Part shown: piece by piece, positions 7,892 through 18,054 of the stretch
Layout of the letters: each line of letters starts with the position of its first letter
How positions within the stretch are numbered: position 1 is the first letter of the stretch
Origin: Anaerolineales bacterium
Lineage (GTDB): Bacteria; Chloroflexota; Anaerolineae; Anaerolineales; UBA6663
DNA length: 47,532 nt
Direction of reading: 5' to 3'
NCBI GenBank assembly: GCA_020850595.1
Contig: JADZEK010000045.1
Coordinates: 1-47,532, forward strand
Made by a program: the position numbers and the translations under genes
Notes under the pieces: model-generated
Told to the model about the DNA's origin: nothing
The model's database searches: none
What the model saw: only the letters and a program-made list of their open reading frames with translations

Positions 7892-9484
7892 ATGGTTGAT
7901 TTGATCTTGACCAACGGCCGAATACGCACCATGGACCCGGCGCGGCCGGTGGCTGAGGCTTTGACGGTGCGCGGCGAGCGGGTGCTGGCGGTGGGCAGCG
8001 CGGACGAGGCGCGGGCGGCGGCGGACACCCGGGCCGAGGTGGTGGACCTGGGCGGGCGCGATGTGCTGCCGGGGCTGGTTGACGCGCACCTGCACTTTGA
8101 CTGGTACAGCCGCGGCCTGCAAGCGGTGGACGCTGAGACCGACACCCTGGCCGAGTGTCTGCGGCGCGTGGCGAAAAAGGCGGCCAAGACGCCGGAGGGC
8201 CAGTGGGTGCTGGGCCTGGGCTGGAACCAGAACGAGTGGGGCGGGCAGTTCCCGACGGCCGGCGACCTGGACAGCGTAGCGCCGCGCCACCCGGTGATCC
8301 TCAAGGCCAAGTCGGGGCACGCGGCCTGGGTCAATTCACTGGCCATGCAGCTAGCGGGCATCACGGCCGGGGCCACCGCGCCGCTGGGCGGCGAGATTCA
8401 GCGCGACGCCAGGGGGATACCGACCGGTATTTTCTTCGAGGACGCGATTGAGCTGGTGGACCACCTGGTGCCGGACACTACGCCCGAGCAGTTGGCCGAG
8501 CTAATGCGGCCCGCCATGCAGAACGCCTGGCGCGTAGGGCTGACGGGCATTCACGACTTTGACGGGCGGCGCAGCTTCGCGGCCTTTCAGTTGCTGAAGG
8601 CGCGAGGCGAGCTAGGGCTGCGCGTGGTCAAGCAGATCCAGGTGAAGCACCTGGGCGAGGCGGTGGGGCTGGGCCTGCGCTCCGGCTTTGGCGACGACTG
8701 GCTGCGCATCGGCAACATCAAGGTCTTTTTGGACGGCGCGCTCGGCCCGCGCACGGCGGCGATGATCGCGCCGTATGAGGGCGAGCCGAAGAACACCGGC
8801 ATCGTGGTAACCGATAAGGAAGCGCTGTACGAGCACGCCACGCTGGCGGCGGCGAATGGGCTGGCGATGACGGTGCACGCTATCGGCGACCGGGCCAACC
8901 ACGACCTGCTGGACGTGTACGCGACGATAAGGCGGGAGGAGGCGGGGCGCGGGCAGGCGTCGCTGCGCCACCGCTGTGAGCATGTGCAGGTACTGCACCC
9001 GAATGACTACGGGCGGCTGGCGCAACTGAACGTGGTGGCCTCGATGCAGCCGATCCACGCGACAAGTGACATGCTGATGGCCGACCGCTACTGGGGTAAA
9101 CGCACGGCCGGGGCCTACGCCCTGCGCACCCAACTGGAGGCCGGCGCGCCGCTGGCCTTTGGCAGCGACGCCCCGGTGGAGAACTTCAACCCGTTCTGGG
9201 GGATTCACGCGGCGGTGACGCGGCGGCGGGCCGATGGCGCGCCGGGGCCGGAGGGCTGGCACCCGGAGCAGCGGCTGAGCGTGGCGGAGGCGGTGCACGG
9301 CTTCACGCTGGGCGCGGCCTATGCGGGCTACATGGAAGATCGGCAGGGGCGGCTGGCGGCGGGCCGGCTGGCTGATCTGATCGTGGTGGACCGCGACATC
9401 TTTAGCGTGGAACCCATGGCGATTAAGGACACGCAGGTGCTGGGCACGCTGGTCGGCGGCGACTGGAGGTATCGCGACTTTTAG
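7892..9484 (+). CDS. Metal-dependent amidohydrolase, YtcJ-like
   Basis: 530 residues. Amidohydrolase superfamily, subgroup 3 (YtcJ/ExoA type). It has the N-terminal LILTNGRIRTMD composite strand, the metal motif DAHLHF (H66, H68), later metal ligands in TVHAIGDRAN and HRCEHVQ, and the C-terminal aspartate in FGSDAPVEN. The family hydrolyses N-acyl or cyclic amide substrates; the substrate here is unknown. Its ATG lies about 7 bases after GAGG. The gene follows two hairpins and ends before a clear terminator, so it can be its own transcription unit or the last gene of the CBS-to-M32 run. Confidence 0.88.
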   Translation: MVDLILTNGRIRTMDPARPVAEALTVRGERVLAVGSADEARAAADTRAEVVDLGGRDVLPGLVDAHLHFDWYSRGLQAVDAETDTLAECLRRVAKKAAKTPEGQWVLGLGWNQNEWGGQFPTAGDLDSVAPRHPVILKAKSGHAAWVNSLAMQLAGITAGATAPLGGEIQRDARGIPTGIFFEDAIELVDHLVPDTTPEQLAELMRPAMQNAWRVGLTGIHDFDGRRSFAAFQLLKARGELGLRVVKQIQVKHLGEAVGLGLRSGFGDDWLRIGNIKVFLDGALGPRTAAMIAPYEGEPKNTGIVVTDKEALYEHATLAAANGLAMTVHAIGDRANHDLLDVYATIRREEAGRGQASLRHRCEHVQVLHPNDYGRLAQLNVVASMQPIHATSDMLMADRYWGKRTAGAYALRTQLEAGAPLAFGSDAPVENFNPFWGIHAAVTRRRADGAPGPEGWHPEQRLSVAEAVHGFTLGAAYAGYMEDRQGRLAAGRLADLIVVDRDIFSVEPMAIKDTQVLGTLVGGDWRYRDF

Positions 9485-9555
9485 AGGGCGGCCCTCGCCG
9501 GCGACAAAGTGGGCTGCATTTCCCTGCGCAGGCAGGGTGGGGACGAACAGAGCGG

Positions 9556-9583
9556 GCCGAGGCAGAAGCGCCTCGGCTTGTTT
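9556..9583 (+). terminator. Intrinsic terminator after the amidohydrolase
   Basis: GCCGAGGC at 9556-9563 pairs with GCCTCGGC at 9570-9577 around a 6-nt loop, followed by TTGTTT. It lies in the convergent gap between the amidohydrolase and the DUF2085 gene. Confidence 0.75.
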
Positions 9584-9614
9584 GATTCAGAGCGCGAGAG
9601 GGCGGGTTGGTGGG

Positions 9615-10361
9615 TTAGTGCGGAATACCGGCGCGGGTGAACTTGGTTTCTAGCTCGTGGCGCACATCGGCCATGGACTGCACGAGGTAGGGGTAGGCCA
9701 GCCAGACGTTGGCGAGGCCAAACAACGCGCCGGTGAGGGCGCGCAGGAAGGGCGAGCTTTCGCGGTAGGGCAGCCAGGCAAAGATAGAGAGCGTGTTGTA
9801 GGGGTACTGGCTGAACAGCTGCGAGAAGCCGTCGAGGGCGATGGGGCCGACGCCGAGCAGGGCGTAGGCGAACCAGTTGAGGGGCTTGACGCGCCGGGCC
9901 ACGCCGGGGAGGGCAAAGACCAGGCCGCCGAGCAAGATGGCGCCGTAGATGGCCGTGTCGCGCTCGCAGTAGGCGACTTTGTAGCCCATGCGGGCATTGC
10001 CGATGAACTGGCGGGCGGCCAGCATCTGCTCCGGGTCGTTGGGGTCAATGCCCGAGTAGGCCTGGAAGATGTCACGCGGGTAGGCCAGGCGCTCGCCGAA
10101 GAGATACCACGAGCGGTAGCCGAGTTGATGGCACAGGCTGCCGTAGAGGGCGTAGATAGCGCGGGCCGGGCCGGGCAGGTTGGCCTCCAACAGCACCGGC
10201 GCGAGGAAGGGCACGCCCACGTAGACGGCCACGAATAGGTTGAGGTAGAGCAGCCAGTGGCGCGTGAAGCCCAGGATGGCCCGGTCGGCGACGATGACGA
10301 GATCACGCGAGCGGCCGGTCACGCGCGGCCGATCGCCGGCAGGTCGGGGGGAATCGGTCAT
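9615..10361 (-). CDS. DUF2085 membrane protein
   Basis: 248 residues with several hydrophobic segments (about 30-60, 138-155, 165-180 and 205-228). The family hallmark is visible: C77-H78-Q in YGSLCHQLGYRSW and C132 in YCERDTAIYG, matching the CHQ-RS-C-R-YG pattern of DUF2085. Function is not established. It is the last gene of the ldt-ccdA-tlpA operon, 6 bases after the TlpA-like stop, so a link with thiol chemistry across the membrane is a reasonable guess, supported by the conserved cysteines. That link is inference only. Confidence 0.82.
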   Translation of the reverse strand: MTDSPRPAGDRPRVTGRSRDLVIVADRAILGFTRHWLLYLNLFVAVYVGVPFLAPVLLEANLPGPARAIYALYGSLCHQLGYRSWYLFGERLAYPRDIFQAYSGIDPNDPEQMLAARQFIGNARMGYKVAYCERDTAIYGAILLGGLVFALPGVARRVKPLNWFAYALLGVGPIALDGFSQLFSQYPYNTLSIFAWLPYRESSPFLRALTGALFGLANVWLAYPYLVQSMADVRHELETKFTRAGIPH

Positions 10362-10367
10362 AGCGCG

Positions 10368-10988
10368 CTAGCCTCCTAAGCTGAATGCGGCGAGGTATTC
10401 GTTCAACTGGTCGGCGTCGAGCGCGCCGAGGTGCTGGCGGCTGACCAGGCCGTCGCGGTTGATAACATAGCTGGTCGGCCAGCCGCGCACACGGTAAAGG
10501 TCCGTCACGGTTGTGCCGGGGTCGAGCAGGAGTGGGAAGGTCAGTCCAAGCTCGGCGCGGAAGGCCTGCACATCGGCCAGCGGGTCATCGAGGTCCACGG
10601 CCAGAATGGTCAGGCCCTGTTCATGGTAGGCCTCGTGGGCGGCCTGGAGCAAGGGCATCTCCAGCCGGCAGGGGCCGCACCAGGTGGCCCAGAAGTTAAG
10701 GAGCACCACCTGCCCGCGCAGGTCGGAGAGCGTGACGGCCCGGCCGTCGAGGTCGGTCAGGGTGAAGTTGGGCGCGGGCGCGCCGACGACGGGCGCGGGC
10801 GCAGGCGTGGCGGTGGGGCCGGCGGCCGGGCCGCCGGCGAAGCCGGGCAGCGCCGGCGGGCCGATGAAGACCAGCAACCCGACGACCAGGCCGAGGACCA
10901 GCCCGCCGGCCAGGATGAGCAGCGGCGCGCGGTTGGAGCCGGCGGCGGGGCCGGTCACGGGCGCGGCCCGCCAGCCAGCCAGCGCCAT
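10368..10988 (-). CDS. TlpA-like membrane-anchored thiol-disulfide oxidoreductase
   Basis: 206 residues. A single N-terminal transmembrane anchor (about 22-43), a Gly/Pro/Ala-rich linker and a thioredoxin-fold domain from about residue 70. The active site is FWATWCGPCRLEMP with C104 and C107, typical of TlpA/ResA proteins that reduce extracytoplasmic disulfides. The start overlaps the upstream ccdA by 34 bases, so the two are coupled; CcdA would pass electrons from cytosolic thioredoxin to this protein. Possible clients are cytochrome c apoproteins or envelope enzymes, but no cytochrome c maturation gene is in the window. Confidence 0.92.
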   Translation of the reverse strand: MALAGWRAAPVTGPAAGSNRAPLLILAGGLVLGLVVGLLVFIGPPALPGFAGGPAAGPTATPAPAPVVGAPAPNFTLTDLDGRAVTLSDLRGQVVLLNFWATWCGPCRLEMPLLQAAHEAYHEQGLTILAVDLDDPLADVQAFRAELGLTFPLLLDPGTTVTDLYRVRGWPTSYVINRDGLVSRQHLGALDADQLNEYLAAFSLGG

Positions 10989-11734
10989 AAATCTATGACG
11001 CCCTGGTCAATCTGGTTTTGCAACTCGCCGATGGAGGCCATAGCGGCAAAGCGTGTCATGGTGCCGGTGAGGAGCATGACGCCGATGAGAATGAGAAACA
11101 GGCCGGTGGCGATAGAGATGTAGCGCAGGTAGGGCCGGGCGCGCTTGAGCAGCGCGCTGACGTTGGTGAGGCCGCCCGCTGCCAGCAGGAAGGGAATGCC
11201 CAGGCCGAGGGAGTAGGCGGTGAGCAAGACCAGGCCCTGGTTGATGCTGGGGCCGCTGGCGGCCATGGTGAGCACCGCGCCCAGCACCGGCCCGATGCAC
11301 GGCGCCCAGCCGGCGGAGAAGAACACGCCCATCAGCGCGGAGGAGAGGTAGCCCAGGCGCGGGTCAGGGGCTTCCTGGCGGCGGGTGTCATAGTCTAGAA
11401 ACGGGAGGCGGATGACGCCCATGGTGTGCAGGCCGAAGATGATGACGACCACGCCGCCGATGCGGGTGAGCGGCTCTTGCAGCGAGTAGGTGAGCGCGCC
11501 CATGGCGCTGGCCGCGGCCCCCAGGGCGATGAAGAACAGGCTGAAGCCGAGCACGAAGGCCACGCCATGCGTAAAGGTGGCCCAGCGCGAGGCCCCCGGC
11601 TGGCCACTGGTGATGACGGCGCGGCTGCCCAGGTAGCCGACGTAGGCGGGCACGAGCGAGAGCACGCAGGGCGAAATAAACGAGGCGAGGCCCGCCAGGA
11701 ACGCCAGCCCCAGCGGGATGTTGTGCGGGTCCAT
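10955..11734 (-). CDS. ccdA: Cytochrome c biogenesis protein CcdA (transmembrane thiol carrier)
   Basis: 259 residues, six predicted membrane segments. The two redox cysteines of the family are present: C23 in FISPCVLSLVPAY and C146 in AGWAPCIGPVLG. CcdA is the short form of DsbD and moves reducing equivalents from cytoplasmic thioredoxin to outer-face thioredoxins such as the TlpA-like protein encoded next. The ATG abuts the stop codon of the L,D-transpeptidase gene with no gap, and the downstream gene overlaps, so this is a tight operon. Confidence 0.93.
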   Translation of the reverse strand: MDPHNIPLGLAFLAGLASFISPCVLSLVPAYVGYLGSRAVITSGQPGASRWATFTHGVAFVLGFSLFFIALGAAASAMGALTYSLQEPLTRIGGVVVIIFGLHTMGVIRLPFLDYDTRRQEAPDPRLGYLSSALMGVFFSAGWAPCIGPVLGAVLTMAASGPSINQGLVLLTAYSLGLGIPFLLAAGGLTNVSALLKRARPYLRYISIATGLFLILIGVMLLTGTMTRFAAMASIGELQNQIDQGVIDLWRWLAGGPRP

Positions 11735-12862
11735 CTAGGCCGATTCTTTCAAGTCCACCGTGGTGATGCGGTCGGTCTCATACCAGTGGACGTTGACGAT
11801 GCCGGGGTGGTAGGGCACCTCGGGCATGGTCCAGCGGAAGAGCCACTTGGCGTCGGCCGGGCGGCAGTTGATGCAACCATGCGATTGGCGCAGGCCGTAG
11901 CTGTTGTGCCAATAAGTGGAGTGCAGCGCCGCGCCGTTGGTGGAGAAATAGGACACCCAGCCGATGCCGGGGTCGGTGTAGTCGGAACCGACCATGTGGC
12001 GCGAGACGCGCTTGGTGCCGATGACGTGCGGGCCGAGCGGCGTGCCGTTCAGCACGGTCTCGCCGTCTTCGGCGAAGTAGTCACGACCGGAGGAGATGGT
12101 GGTGCGAAAGACCTCGCGGCTGCCCTCGAAGGCGGAGAGCGCCTGCTGCTCCAGGTAGACGACGACCTTCTTCTCCTGAGCGGGCACGCCGGGCGAGAGG
12201 GGCGACAGCTCGTCCGGCTGGATGATGCGAAAGGTGGTGGCCGGGATCCACAGGTTAAGCTCGGTCTCGGTGGTCACGCGATACCAGGGTAAACCGTCCG
12301 TGCCGGTAGCAATCTCGGCCAGGAAGAAGACCGAACTGTAGATGACCGGGACGGGCAGGTCGAGATAGTAGACCTGCGGCGCAGCCGGGTCGGGCGCAGT
12401 GCGGGCATCGAAGTACGGCGTGACGATCTCGCCCCAGTAGCCCTCGGGCGGCAGGCTGGTGAGGGGAATCTGCGGCGAATGCATCACCGGCTGGAGGTAA
12501 GACGCGTAGATGTAGCCGTCTTCCAGCTCGAACCACAGGTGCGAGTAATTGTCCACGCCCAGGCCGACTACCGAGCGCACGATGCGCACGACCTCGTTGG
12601 GGTAGACGTAGCTGTCCGGGCCGATCATCGTGCCATCGCGGTGCGGGCGGTTGAGGATGGGCGCGCCCCACCCCAGCACGCCGCGGCCGAGGGGCACGTT
12701 TTCGGGCCAGGCGTCGGGCGGCAGGATGTCGAAGGGGCGGCGCAGCGCGGGGTGGCGGCGGGCCGGGGCGCGCGGAGGCAGCGGGCCGCGCCGGCCCAAC
12801 GGCAGGGCCGCGCCGAGGGCGGCCACGCTGGTTAGCTTGAGAAAGTCACGTCGGGAGGGCAT
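11735..12862 (-). CDS. L,D-transpeptidase (YkuD domain) with Tat-type signal
   Basis: 375 residues. The N-terminus SRRDFLKLTSVAALGAALPL is a twin-arginine signal. The C-terminal YkuD domain has the catalytic motif SHGCINCRPADAKWLF with C330 as nucleophile and H328 beside it, plus HSTYWHNSYG upstream. YkuD enzymes form 3-3 cross-links or attach proteins to peptidoglycan in the envelope. The middle (about 80-220) may hold SH3-like segments but I cannot assign them firmly. First gene of the ldt-ccdA-tlpA-DUF2085 operon. The active-site cysteine would need to stay reduced, which gives CcdA/TlpA a possible job. Confidence 0.9.
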   Translation of the reverse strand: MPSRRDFLKLTSVAALGAALPLGRRGPLPPRAPARRHPALRRPFDILPPDAWPENVPLGRGVLGWGAPILNRPHRDGTMIGPDSYVYPNEVVRIVRSVVGLGVDNYSHLWFELEDGYIYASYLQPVMHSPQIPLTSLPPEGYWGEIVTPYFDARTAPDPAAPQVYYLDLPVPVIYSSVFFLAEIATGTDGLPWYRVTTETELNLWIPATTFRIIQPDELSPLSPGVPAQEKKVVVYLEQQALSAFEGSREVFRTTISSGRDYFAEDGETVLNGTPLGPHVIGTKRVSRHMVGSDYTDPGIGWVSYFSTNGAALHSTYWHNSYGLRQSHGCINCRPADAKWLFRWTMPEVPYHPGIVNVHWYETDRITTVDLKESA

Positions 12863-12981
12863 ACGCTGAGGCTACCAGAAAGCGCTTAAGCGGAAATTAA
12901 CAATGAGTGGGGCGGCGGCCCGCCGTCATGTTACCGCGAGGGAGGCGAGTTGACAAGGCAACGGCGTCCGGCCGACCGGCG

Positions 12982-15135
12982 CTAGACGCCGAAGGGACGG
13001 CGGCGGAGCAATTGGGCGTTCAGCGCCACAACCACCGTGCTGACTGACATCAGCACAGCGCCGACCGCCGGTGACAAGATCAGCCCCCAAGGGGCCAGAA
13101 CGCCGGCCGCCAAGGGCAGGGCCACCAGGTTGTAGCCCGCGGCCCAGAACAGGTTTTGGAGCATTTTGCGATAGCTGGCCCGGCTGAGCGCCAGCACACG
13201 GACCACATCGAGGGGATTGTTGTTCACCAGGATGATCCCAGCGGACTGCACGGCCACGTCGGTGCCGCTGCCAATGGCTAGGCCGACATCGGCGCGGGTG
13301 AGCGCGGGGGCGTCGTTGACGCCATCGCCCACCATGGCAACACGCCGCCCCTGGCGCTGCAACTCGCTGATGATCTGATCCTTGTGCTCCGGCAGCACTT
13401 CGGCGAACACAGTGTCAATGCCCAGGTCGGCGGCGACCGAGCGCGCCACCGCCTGGCTGTCGCCGGTGAGCATGGCCACCTGTAACCCCAATTGGCGCAA
13501 CTGTTGCACGGCCGCGCGGCTTTCGGGCCGCACCACATCGGCCAGCGCCAGGCTGGCTACCGGCTGACCGGCCACGATGAGGTGGACAATGCTGTGACCC
13601 TGGGCGCTGCCCGCCTGTTCCAGCGCCGCCAAGGCGGGCGGCAGGGTCAAGCGCAAGGCGGCCAGCAGGCGCGGGCCACCCACCTGCACGGGCCGGCCGT
13701 CTACCTCAGCCCGGACGCCCTGGCCCGGCAGCGCCTGAAAACCGGTAACCGCCGGCAGCGCCAACCCGCGCTCGGCCGCGCTGCGCCGGATGGCGCGGGC
13801 CATGGTGTGCTCCGAGTCGCCTTCCGCGGCGGCGGCGACGGCCAACGCTCGGGCCTCATCCCACCCGGCAACGGTCGCGAGCGCCGCCACGCCGAATTCA
13901 CCGCGCGTGAGCGTGCCGGTCTTGTCGAAGACAACCGTGTTGACCTGGCGGGCGACTTCAAGGGCCAGGCGGTCGCGCACCAAGATCCCGTGCTGCGCGC
14001 CGAGGGCGGTGGTGATGGCCACGACCAGGGGGATGGCGAGGCCCAGCGCATGCGGGCAGGCAATGACCAGCACGGTCGCCACACGCTCGATCACGCCGAC
14101 ATTGAAGCCCTGCGCCAGCGACCAGCCCAGCGCCGTCAGGCCGGCCACGGTCAGCGCCACGTAGAACAGCCAGCCCGCGGCCTGATCGGCCAGCACCTGC
14201 GCGCGCGATTTGCTCTGTTGGGCCTCCTGCACCAGGCGCATGATGCCCGCCAGGGCGGTGTCGGCGCCGAGTGCGGTCACGCGCACTCGCAGGCTGCCCG
14301 ACCCATTCAGGGTGCCGGCGATGACCTTCGCACCGGGCAGTTTGGCGACCGGACGGGACTCGCCGGTGATAAGCGCTTCGCTGACTTCGGAGCGGCCTTC
14401 GACCACCAGCCCGTCCACCGGCAGCTTGGCGCCGGGCCGCACCAGCACCAGGTCATCGCGGCGGAGTTGGTCGAGCGGCAGGGTCTCCACGGTTCCATCG
14501 GCGCGCAGGCGGTCAGCCGTGTCGGGCATGAGCTTGGCCAACTCAGCGAGCGCGCCCGAGGCCTGCCGGACACTGCGCATTTCGATCCAATGGCCCAGGA
14601 GCATGATGTCAATCAGCGTGACCAGCTCCCAGAAGAAACCCATTTGGTGCGGCAAGAACAGCAGCACAGCCAGGCTGTAGACGAAGGCCACGCTGATGGC
14701 CAGTGAGATCAGCGTCATCATGCCGGGGCGGCGGGCGCGCAACTCCGGCCGCGCCAGATCGAGGAAAGGCAGGCCGCCGTAGAGGAAGACCGCCACGGAG
14801 AGCACAGGCTCGACCCAAGGGCTGCCGGGAAAGGCGGGCATGGAGAAGCCTAACAGGTTCTGCACCATGGGGCTGTACAACAGGACGGGCACGGACAGCC
14901 CCAACGACACCCAGAAACGCCGGCGGAAGAGCGCCTCGTGGCCGCTATGGTCGGCGTGCGCGCCTGCCGCGTGGTGCGGGCCGGGCGCGGCGGCCGGGCC
15001 GGGGTGATGATGGCCCGCCGGATGCGGCGCGGCGGCAGCGGGCTGAGCGGCCGGGGCCTCCGCCGCCGGATGCGGGTGGACGCGCGGCGGAGGCGGCGCT
15101 GGCTGGTGAGCGTGGCCGGCGGAGTGATTGGTCAT
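12982..15135 (-). CDS. copB: CopB-type copper/silver P1B-ATPase with His-rich N-terminus
   Basis: 717 residues. The first 66 residues contain 14 histidines in a Pro/Ala background, a metal-binding tail that replaces the HMA domain. The transmembrane metal site is C360-P361-H362 ([11 protein letters not shown]), the CPH signature of the P1B-3 (CopB) subgroup exporting Cu(II), Cu(I) or Ag(I). The phosphorylated aspartate is D404 in DKTGTLT, the actuator loop is TGES near 257-260, and the hinge is GDGVNDAP in the C-terminal third. The start is 25 bases after the copA stop, so it is probably the last gene of the copper operon. Length and motifs are complete. Confidence 0.93.
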   Translation of the reverse strand: MTNHSAGHAHQPAPPPPRVHPHPAAEAPAAQPAAAAPHPAGHHHPGPAAAPGPHHAAGAHADHSGHEALFRRRFWVSLGLSVPVLLYSPMVQNLLGFSMPAFPGSPWVEPVLSVAVFLYGGLPFLDLARPELRARRPGMMTLISLAISVAFVYSLAVLLFLPHQMGFFWELVTLIDIMLLGHWIEMRSVRQASGALAELAKLMPDTADRLRADGTVETLPLDQLRRDDLVLVRPGAKLPVDGLVVEGRSEVSEALITGESRPVAKLPGAKVIAGTLNGSGSLRVRVTALGADTALAGIMRLVQEAQQSKSRAQVLADQAAGWLFYVALTVAGLTALGWSLAQGFNVGVIERVATVLVIACPHALGLAIPLVVAITTALGAQHGILVRDRLALEVARQVNTVVFDKTGTLTRGEFGVAALATVAGWDEARALAVAAAAEGDSEHTMARAIRRSAAERGLALPAVTGFQALPGQGVRAEVDGRPVQVGGPRLLAALRLTLPPALAALEQAGSAQGHSIVHLIVAGQPVASLALADVVRPESRAAVQQLRQLGLQVAMLTGDSQAVARSVAADLGIDTVFAEVLPEHKDQIISELQRQGRRVAMVGDGVNDAPALTRADVGLAIGSGTDVAVQSAGIILVNNNPLDVVRVLALSRASYRKMLQNLFWAAGYNLVALPLAAGVLAPWGLILSPAVGAVLMSVSTVVVALNAQLLRRRPFGV

Positions 15136-15160
15136 GGCAAGTGACGGCCGGAGGCAGGCT

Positions 15161-17656
15161 CTACAGCCGGCGGGAGCGCAGCCGCAGCGAGTTGCTGACC
15201 ACGAAGATCGAGCTAAAGGCCATGGCGCCCGCGGCCAGCATGGGGTTGAGGAAGCCCAGGGCCGCCGCCGGAATCAGGACTGCGTTGTAGAAAAAGGCCC
15301 AGAACAGGTTCTGGCGGATGACGCGCAGCGTGGCGCGCGAGAGGGCGATGGCGCGCGGCGCGCCGCGCAGGTCACCGCTCATCAGCGTCACGGGCGCGGC
15401 GGCCATGGCCACGTCGGTGCCGGTGCCAATGGCGATGCCGACGTCGGCCTGGGCCAGCGCGGGCGCGTCGTTGATGCCGTCGCCGACCATGGCGACCAGG
15501 CGGTTGGCCCCGGGCTTCGGCTCTTCGGCCGCGGCGGCTTGCAGGCGCTGCACGTGCCCGGCCTTGTCACCGGGGAGCACCTCGGCCAACACCTCATCCA
15601 CGCCCACCGCCTGGGCAATGGCCTGGGCGGTGCGCGTGTTGTCGCCGGTGAGCATGATGACCTGGAGGCCCAGCGCGTGGAGTTGGGCAATGGCCTCGGC
15701 CGAGCCGTCTTTGAGCGTGTCGGCCACGGCGATCACGCCCGCCACCCGCCCATCTACCGCGGCGACCATGGCGGTCTTGGCTTCGGCTTGCAGCCGGTCT
15801 ACGGCGGCGGCGAGGCCATTGAGCGCTAGGCCGCGGCCGGCCATCAGGCGCGGGCTGCCGACTAGCACGGTGTGGCCCTCGACCTCGGCGGCGATGCCGT
15901 GTCCGGCCTCGGCCTGAAAGCCGGCGGGCTGGGCCAGCGCCAGGCCGCGCGCCTGCGCCTCGGCCACAATCGCCTCACCCAGAGGGTGCTCGGAGCCGCG
16001 CTCGGCGCTGGCCACGAGGCGCAGCAGGTCGTCGGACGCCGAGGCGGCCGCCGCTTCCGGCAGGACCACATCGGTGACGGCGGGGCGGCCACGAGTGACG
16101 GTGCCGGTCTTGTCCACGACCACCAGGCCCAGGCGGCCCGCGCGCTCCAGCGCCTCACTGTTCTTGAACAGGATGCCGGCTTCCGCACCCTTGCCCATGC
16201 CGACCATGATAGCGGTGGGCGTGGCGAGGCCTAGCGCGCAGGGGCAGGCGATAACGAGCACCGCCACGGCGTTGATGGTGGCGCGCTGAAAGGTCACGGC
16301 TAAGTCGCCCGCCTGCAAGAGGCCAAGGATGAGCCAGCCGAGGAACGTCACGGCGGCGATGCCCAGCACAATGGGCACGAACACTGCTGAGATTTCGTCG
16401 GCCAGGCGCTGCACGGGGGCCTTGCTGCCCTGGGCGCGCTGCACGAGCTGGATGATCTGCGCCAGCGCCGTGTCGCGGCCGACGCGGGTGGCCTCGAACT
16501 CGAGCAGGCCCTGGCGGTTGAGGGTCGCGCCGGTCACTTTGTCGCCGGGGCCTTTGGCCACCGGCAGGCTCTCGCCCGTCAGCATGGATTCGTCCACCGA
16601 GGACCGGCCGGAGACGACGACACCGTCCACCGGGAACTTCTCGCCGGGGCGCACGATGACGATGTCGCCCACCAAGACGTCATCCACCGCCAGGTCACGT
16701 TCCTGGCCGTCGCGGCGCACACGGGCGGTGGGCGCTTGCAGACCCATGAGCTTCTTCAGCGCGTCGGAGGTGCGGCCCTTGGCGCGGGCCTCCAGGAACT
16801 TGCCGAGGACGATGAGGGTGATGATGACGGCGGAGGTCTCGAAGTACATGTGGCCCAGCGACAGGCCGCCAAACCAGGAGAGCAGCAGCACGGCCAGGCT
16901 GTACAGGTAGGCCACCGAGGAGCCCATGGCGATGAGCACATCCATGTTGGCCGCGCCGTTGCGCAGGGCCTTGTACGCGCCGACATAATACTGGCGGCCG
17001 ACGTAAAACTGGACCGGCGTCGCTAACGCGAGGAAGAGCCAATCGAGGTAGGGCCAGTGGTAAAGCTGCGGCAAGAAGTTGTGGAGGCTCTCGACGCTGT
17101 GCACGAAGTCGCGGCTCATCGAGAGCACGAACAGCGGCAGGGTGAAGAGCAGACCCACCCACAGCAGGTGGCGCTGGCGGGCGATCTCCTTCTGGCGGGC
17201 CAGGCGCTCGGCGTCTTCGACCGTGCCGGTGACCTCCAGCGGCTCGAAGCCGGCGGCCGCCATGGCGCGGCGCAGATCGGCTTGCGTGACGAGCGTGGGC
17301 ACGTACTGCACAGCGGCTGTGTCGGCGCTGATGTTGACGGCGGCGGAGAGCACGCCCTCGAGGCCGGCCAGCGTCCTTTCGAGGCGGTTGGCGTCGGCGG
17401 CGCCGGAGAGTTGGTTGGGGCGCAGCGGCAGCACGGCCTCGCCCAGGGCCACGCCATAGCCCGCTTTTTCCACACGGGCGATCAGGTCGCCCAGAGTGCG
17501 CTGGGTTGGATCGAACTCCACAGCGGCGCGCTCGGAGGCCAGGTTGACGGCGGCAGTCTGCACACCTTCGAGCTTCTTGAGGTTGCGCTCGACGGTGCTG
17601 ACGCAGTTGGCGCACGTCATGCCGGTGATGGGAAGGGTAACGGTTTTGGTAGCCAT
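15161..17656 (-). CDS. copA: CopA-type Cu(I) P1B-ATPase
   Basis: 831 residues from the ATG at 17656, chosen because AAGG lies 8 bases upstream; a GTG three codons earlier is less well placed. HMA domain 1 (about 5-70) has the CxxC motif GMTCANC (C15, C18). A second HMA-like domain (about 76-142) keeps the fold pattern but has SGAADA where CxxC should be, so it cannot bind copper in the usual way. Transmembrane site C471-P-C473 ([11 protein letters not shown]), TGES at 360-363, phosphoaspartate D515 in [15 protein letters not shown] near the C-terminus. It exports Cu(I) from the cytoplasm and lies in the operon csoR-copZ-copA-copB. Confidence 0.94.
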   Translation of the reverse strand: MATKTVTLPITGMTCANCVSTVERNLKKLEGVQTAAVNLASERAAVEFDPTQRTLGDLIARVEKAGYGVALGEAVLPLRPNQLSGAADANRLERTLAGLEGVLSAAVNISADTAAVQYVPTLVTQADLRRAMAAAGFEPLEVTGTVEDAERLARQKEIARQRHLLWVGLLFTLPLFVLSMSRDFVHSVESLHNFLPQLYHWPYLDWLFLALATPVQFYVGRQYYVGAYKALRNGAANMDVLIAMGSSVAYLYSLAVLLLSWFGGLSLGHMYFETSAVIITLIVLGKFLEARAKGRTSDALKKLMGLQAPTARVRRDGQERDLAVDDVLVGDIVIVRPGEKFPVDGVVVSGRSSVDESMLTGESLPVAKGPGDKVTGATLNRQGLLEFEATRVGRDTALAQIIQLVQRAQGSKAPVQRLADEISAVFVPIVLGIAAVTFLGWLILGLLQAGDLAVTFQRATINAVAVLVIACPCALGLATPTAIMVGMGKGAEAGILFKNSEALERAGRLGLVVVDKTGTVTRGRPAVTDVVLPEAAAASASDDLLRLVASAERGSEHPLGEAIVAEAQARGLALAQPAGFQAEAGHGIAAEVEGHTVLVGSPRLMAGRGLALNGLAAAVDRLQAEAKTAMVAAVDGRVAGVIAVADTLKDGSAEAIAQLHALGLQVIMLTGDNTRTAQAIAQAVGVDEVLAEVLPGDKAGHVQRLQAAAAEEPKPGANRLVAMVGDGINDAPALAQADVGIAIGTGTDVAMAAAPVTLMSGDLRGAPRAIALSRATLRVIRQNLFWAFFYNAVLIPAAALGFLNPMLAAGAMAFSSIFVVSNSLRLRSRRL

Positions 17657-17672
17657 GGCGGACACCTTCAGG

Positions 17673-17699
17673 GAGGGCGCCCAAACAAGCAGCGCCCTC
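17673..17699 (-). other. Hairpin just before copA
   Basis: GAGGGCGC at 17673-17680 pairs with GCGCCCTC at 17692-17699 in the 144-base copZ-copA gap, ending about 17 bases before the copA start. A smaller hairpin lies at 17738-17753. They may set the copZ:copA expression ratio by partial termination or RNA processing; this is inference. Confidence 0.4.
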
Positions 17700-17800
17700 G
17701 CCTGGCAGACAAGTGGATGGGTGCGGCGGACAACCGAATCGGCTCAGGCCGATGTGTTGGTCGCGACCGCCGGGCCGCTACGGGCGATAGGTGGCGCTCT

Positions 17801-18019
17801 TTAGAGCGCGAGGAGCTTTTCGGCTGGGTAGTTGATCTCGGCCAGGCGCGCTTCAATCGCTTCAGGCGTGGCGGGCGTGTCATAATCCACGACAACCACG
17901 CGGGTCTTCTGGTCGGCCTGCACGCGCTGCACGCCGGGCAGTTCGCCGACTTCGTTCTGGATGGTGTGGACGCAGTGGCCGCACGAGATAGCCGGGACGT
18001 TGAGCTTCAGAGTGGTCAT
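17801..18019 (-). CDS. copZ: Copper chaperone CopZ (single HMA domain)
   Basis: 72 residues, one heavy-metal-associated domain. The metal motif is AISCGHCVHTI with C13 and C16; the SCGHC form is common in CopZ. It carries Cu(I) in the cytoplasm to CopA and can also exchange metal with CsoR. It lies 35 bases after csoR and before copA in the same operon. Length is exactly that expected for CopZ. Confidence 0.93.
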   Translation of the reverse strand: MTTLKLNVPAISCGHCVHTIQNEVGELPGVQRVQADQKTRVVVVDYDTPATPEAIEARLAEINYPAEKLLAL

Positions 18020-18054
18020 GGGGCGCTCCTTGGGCGCGAAAGGGGTGGGTAACG

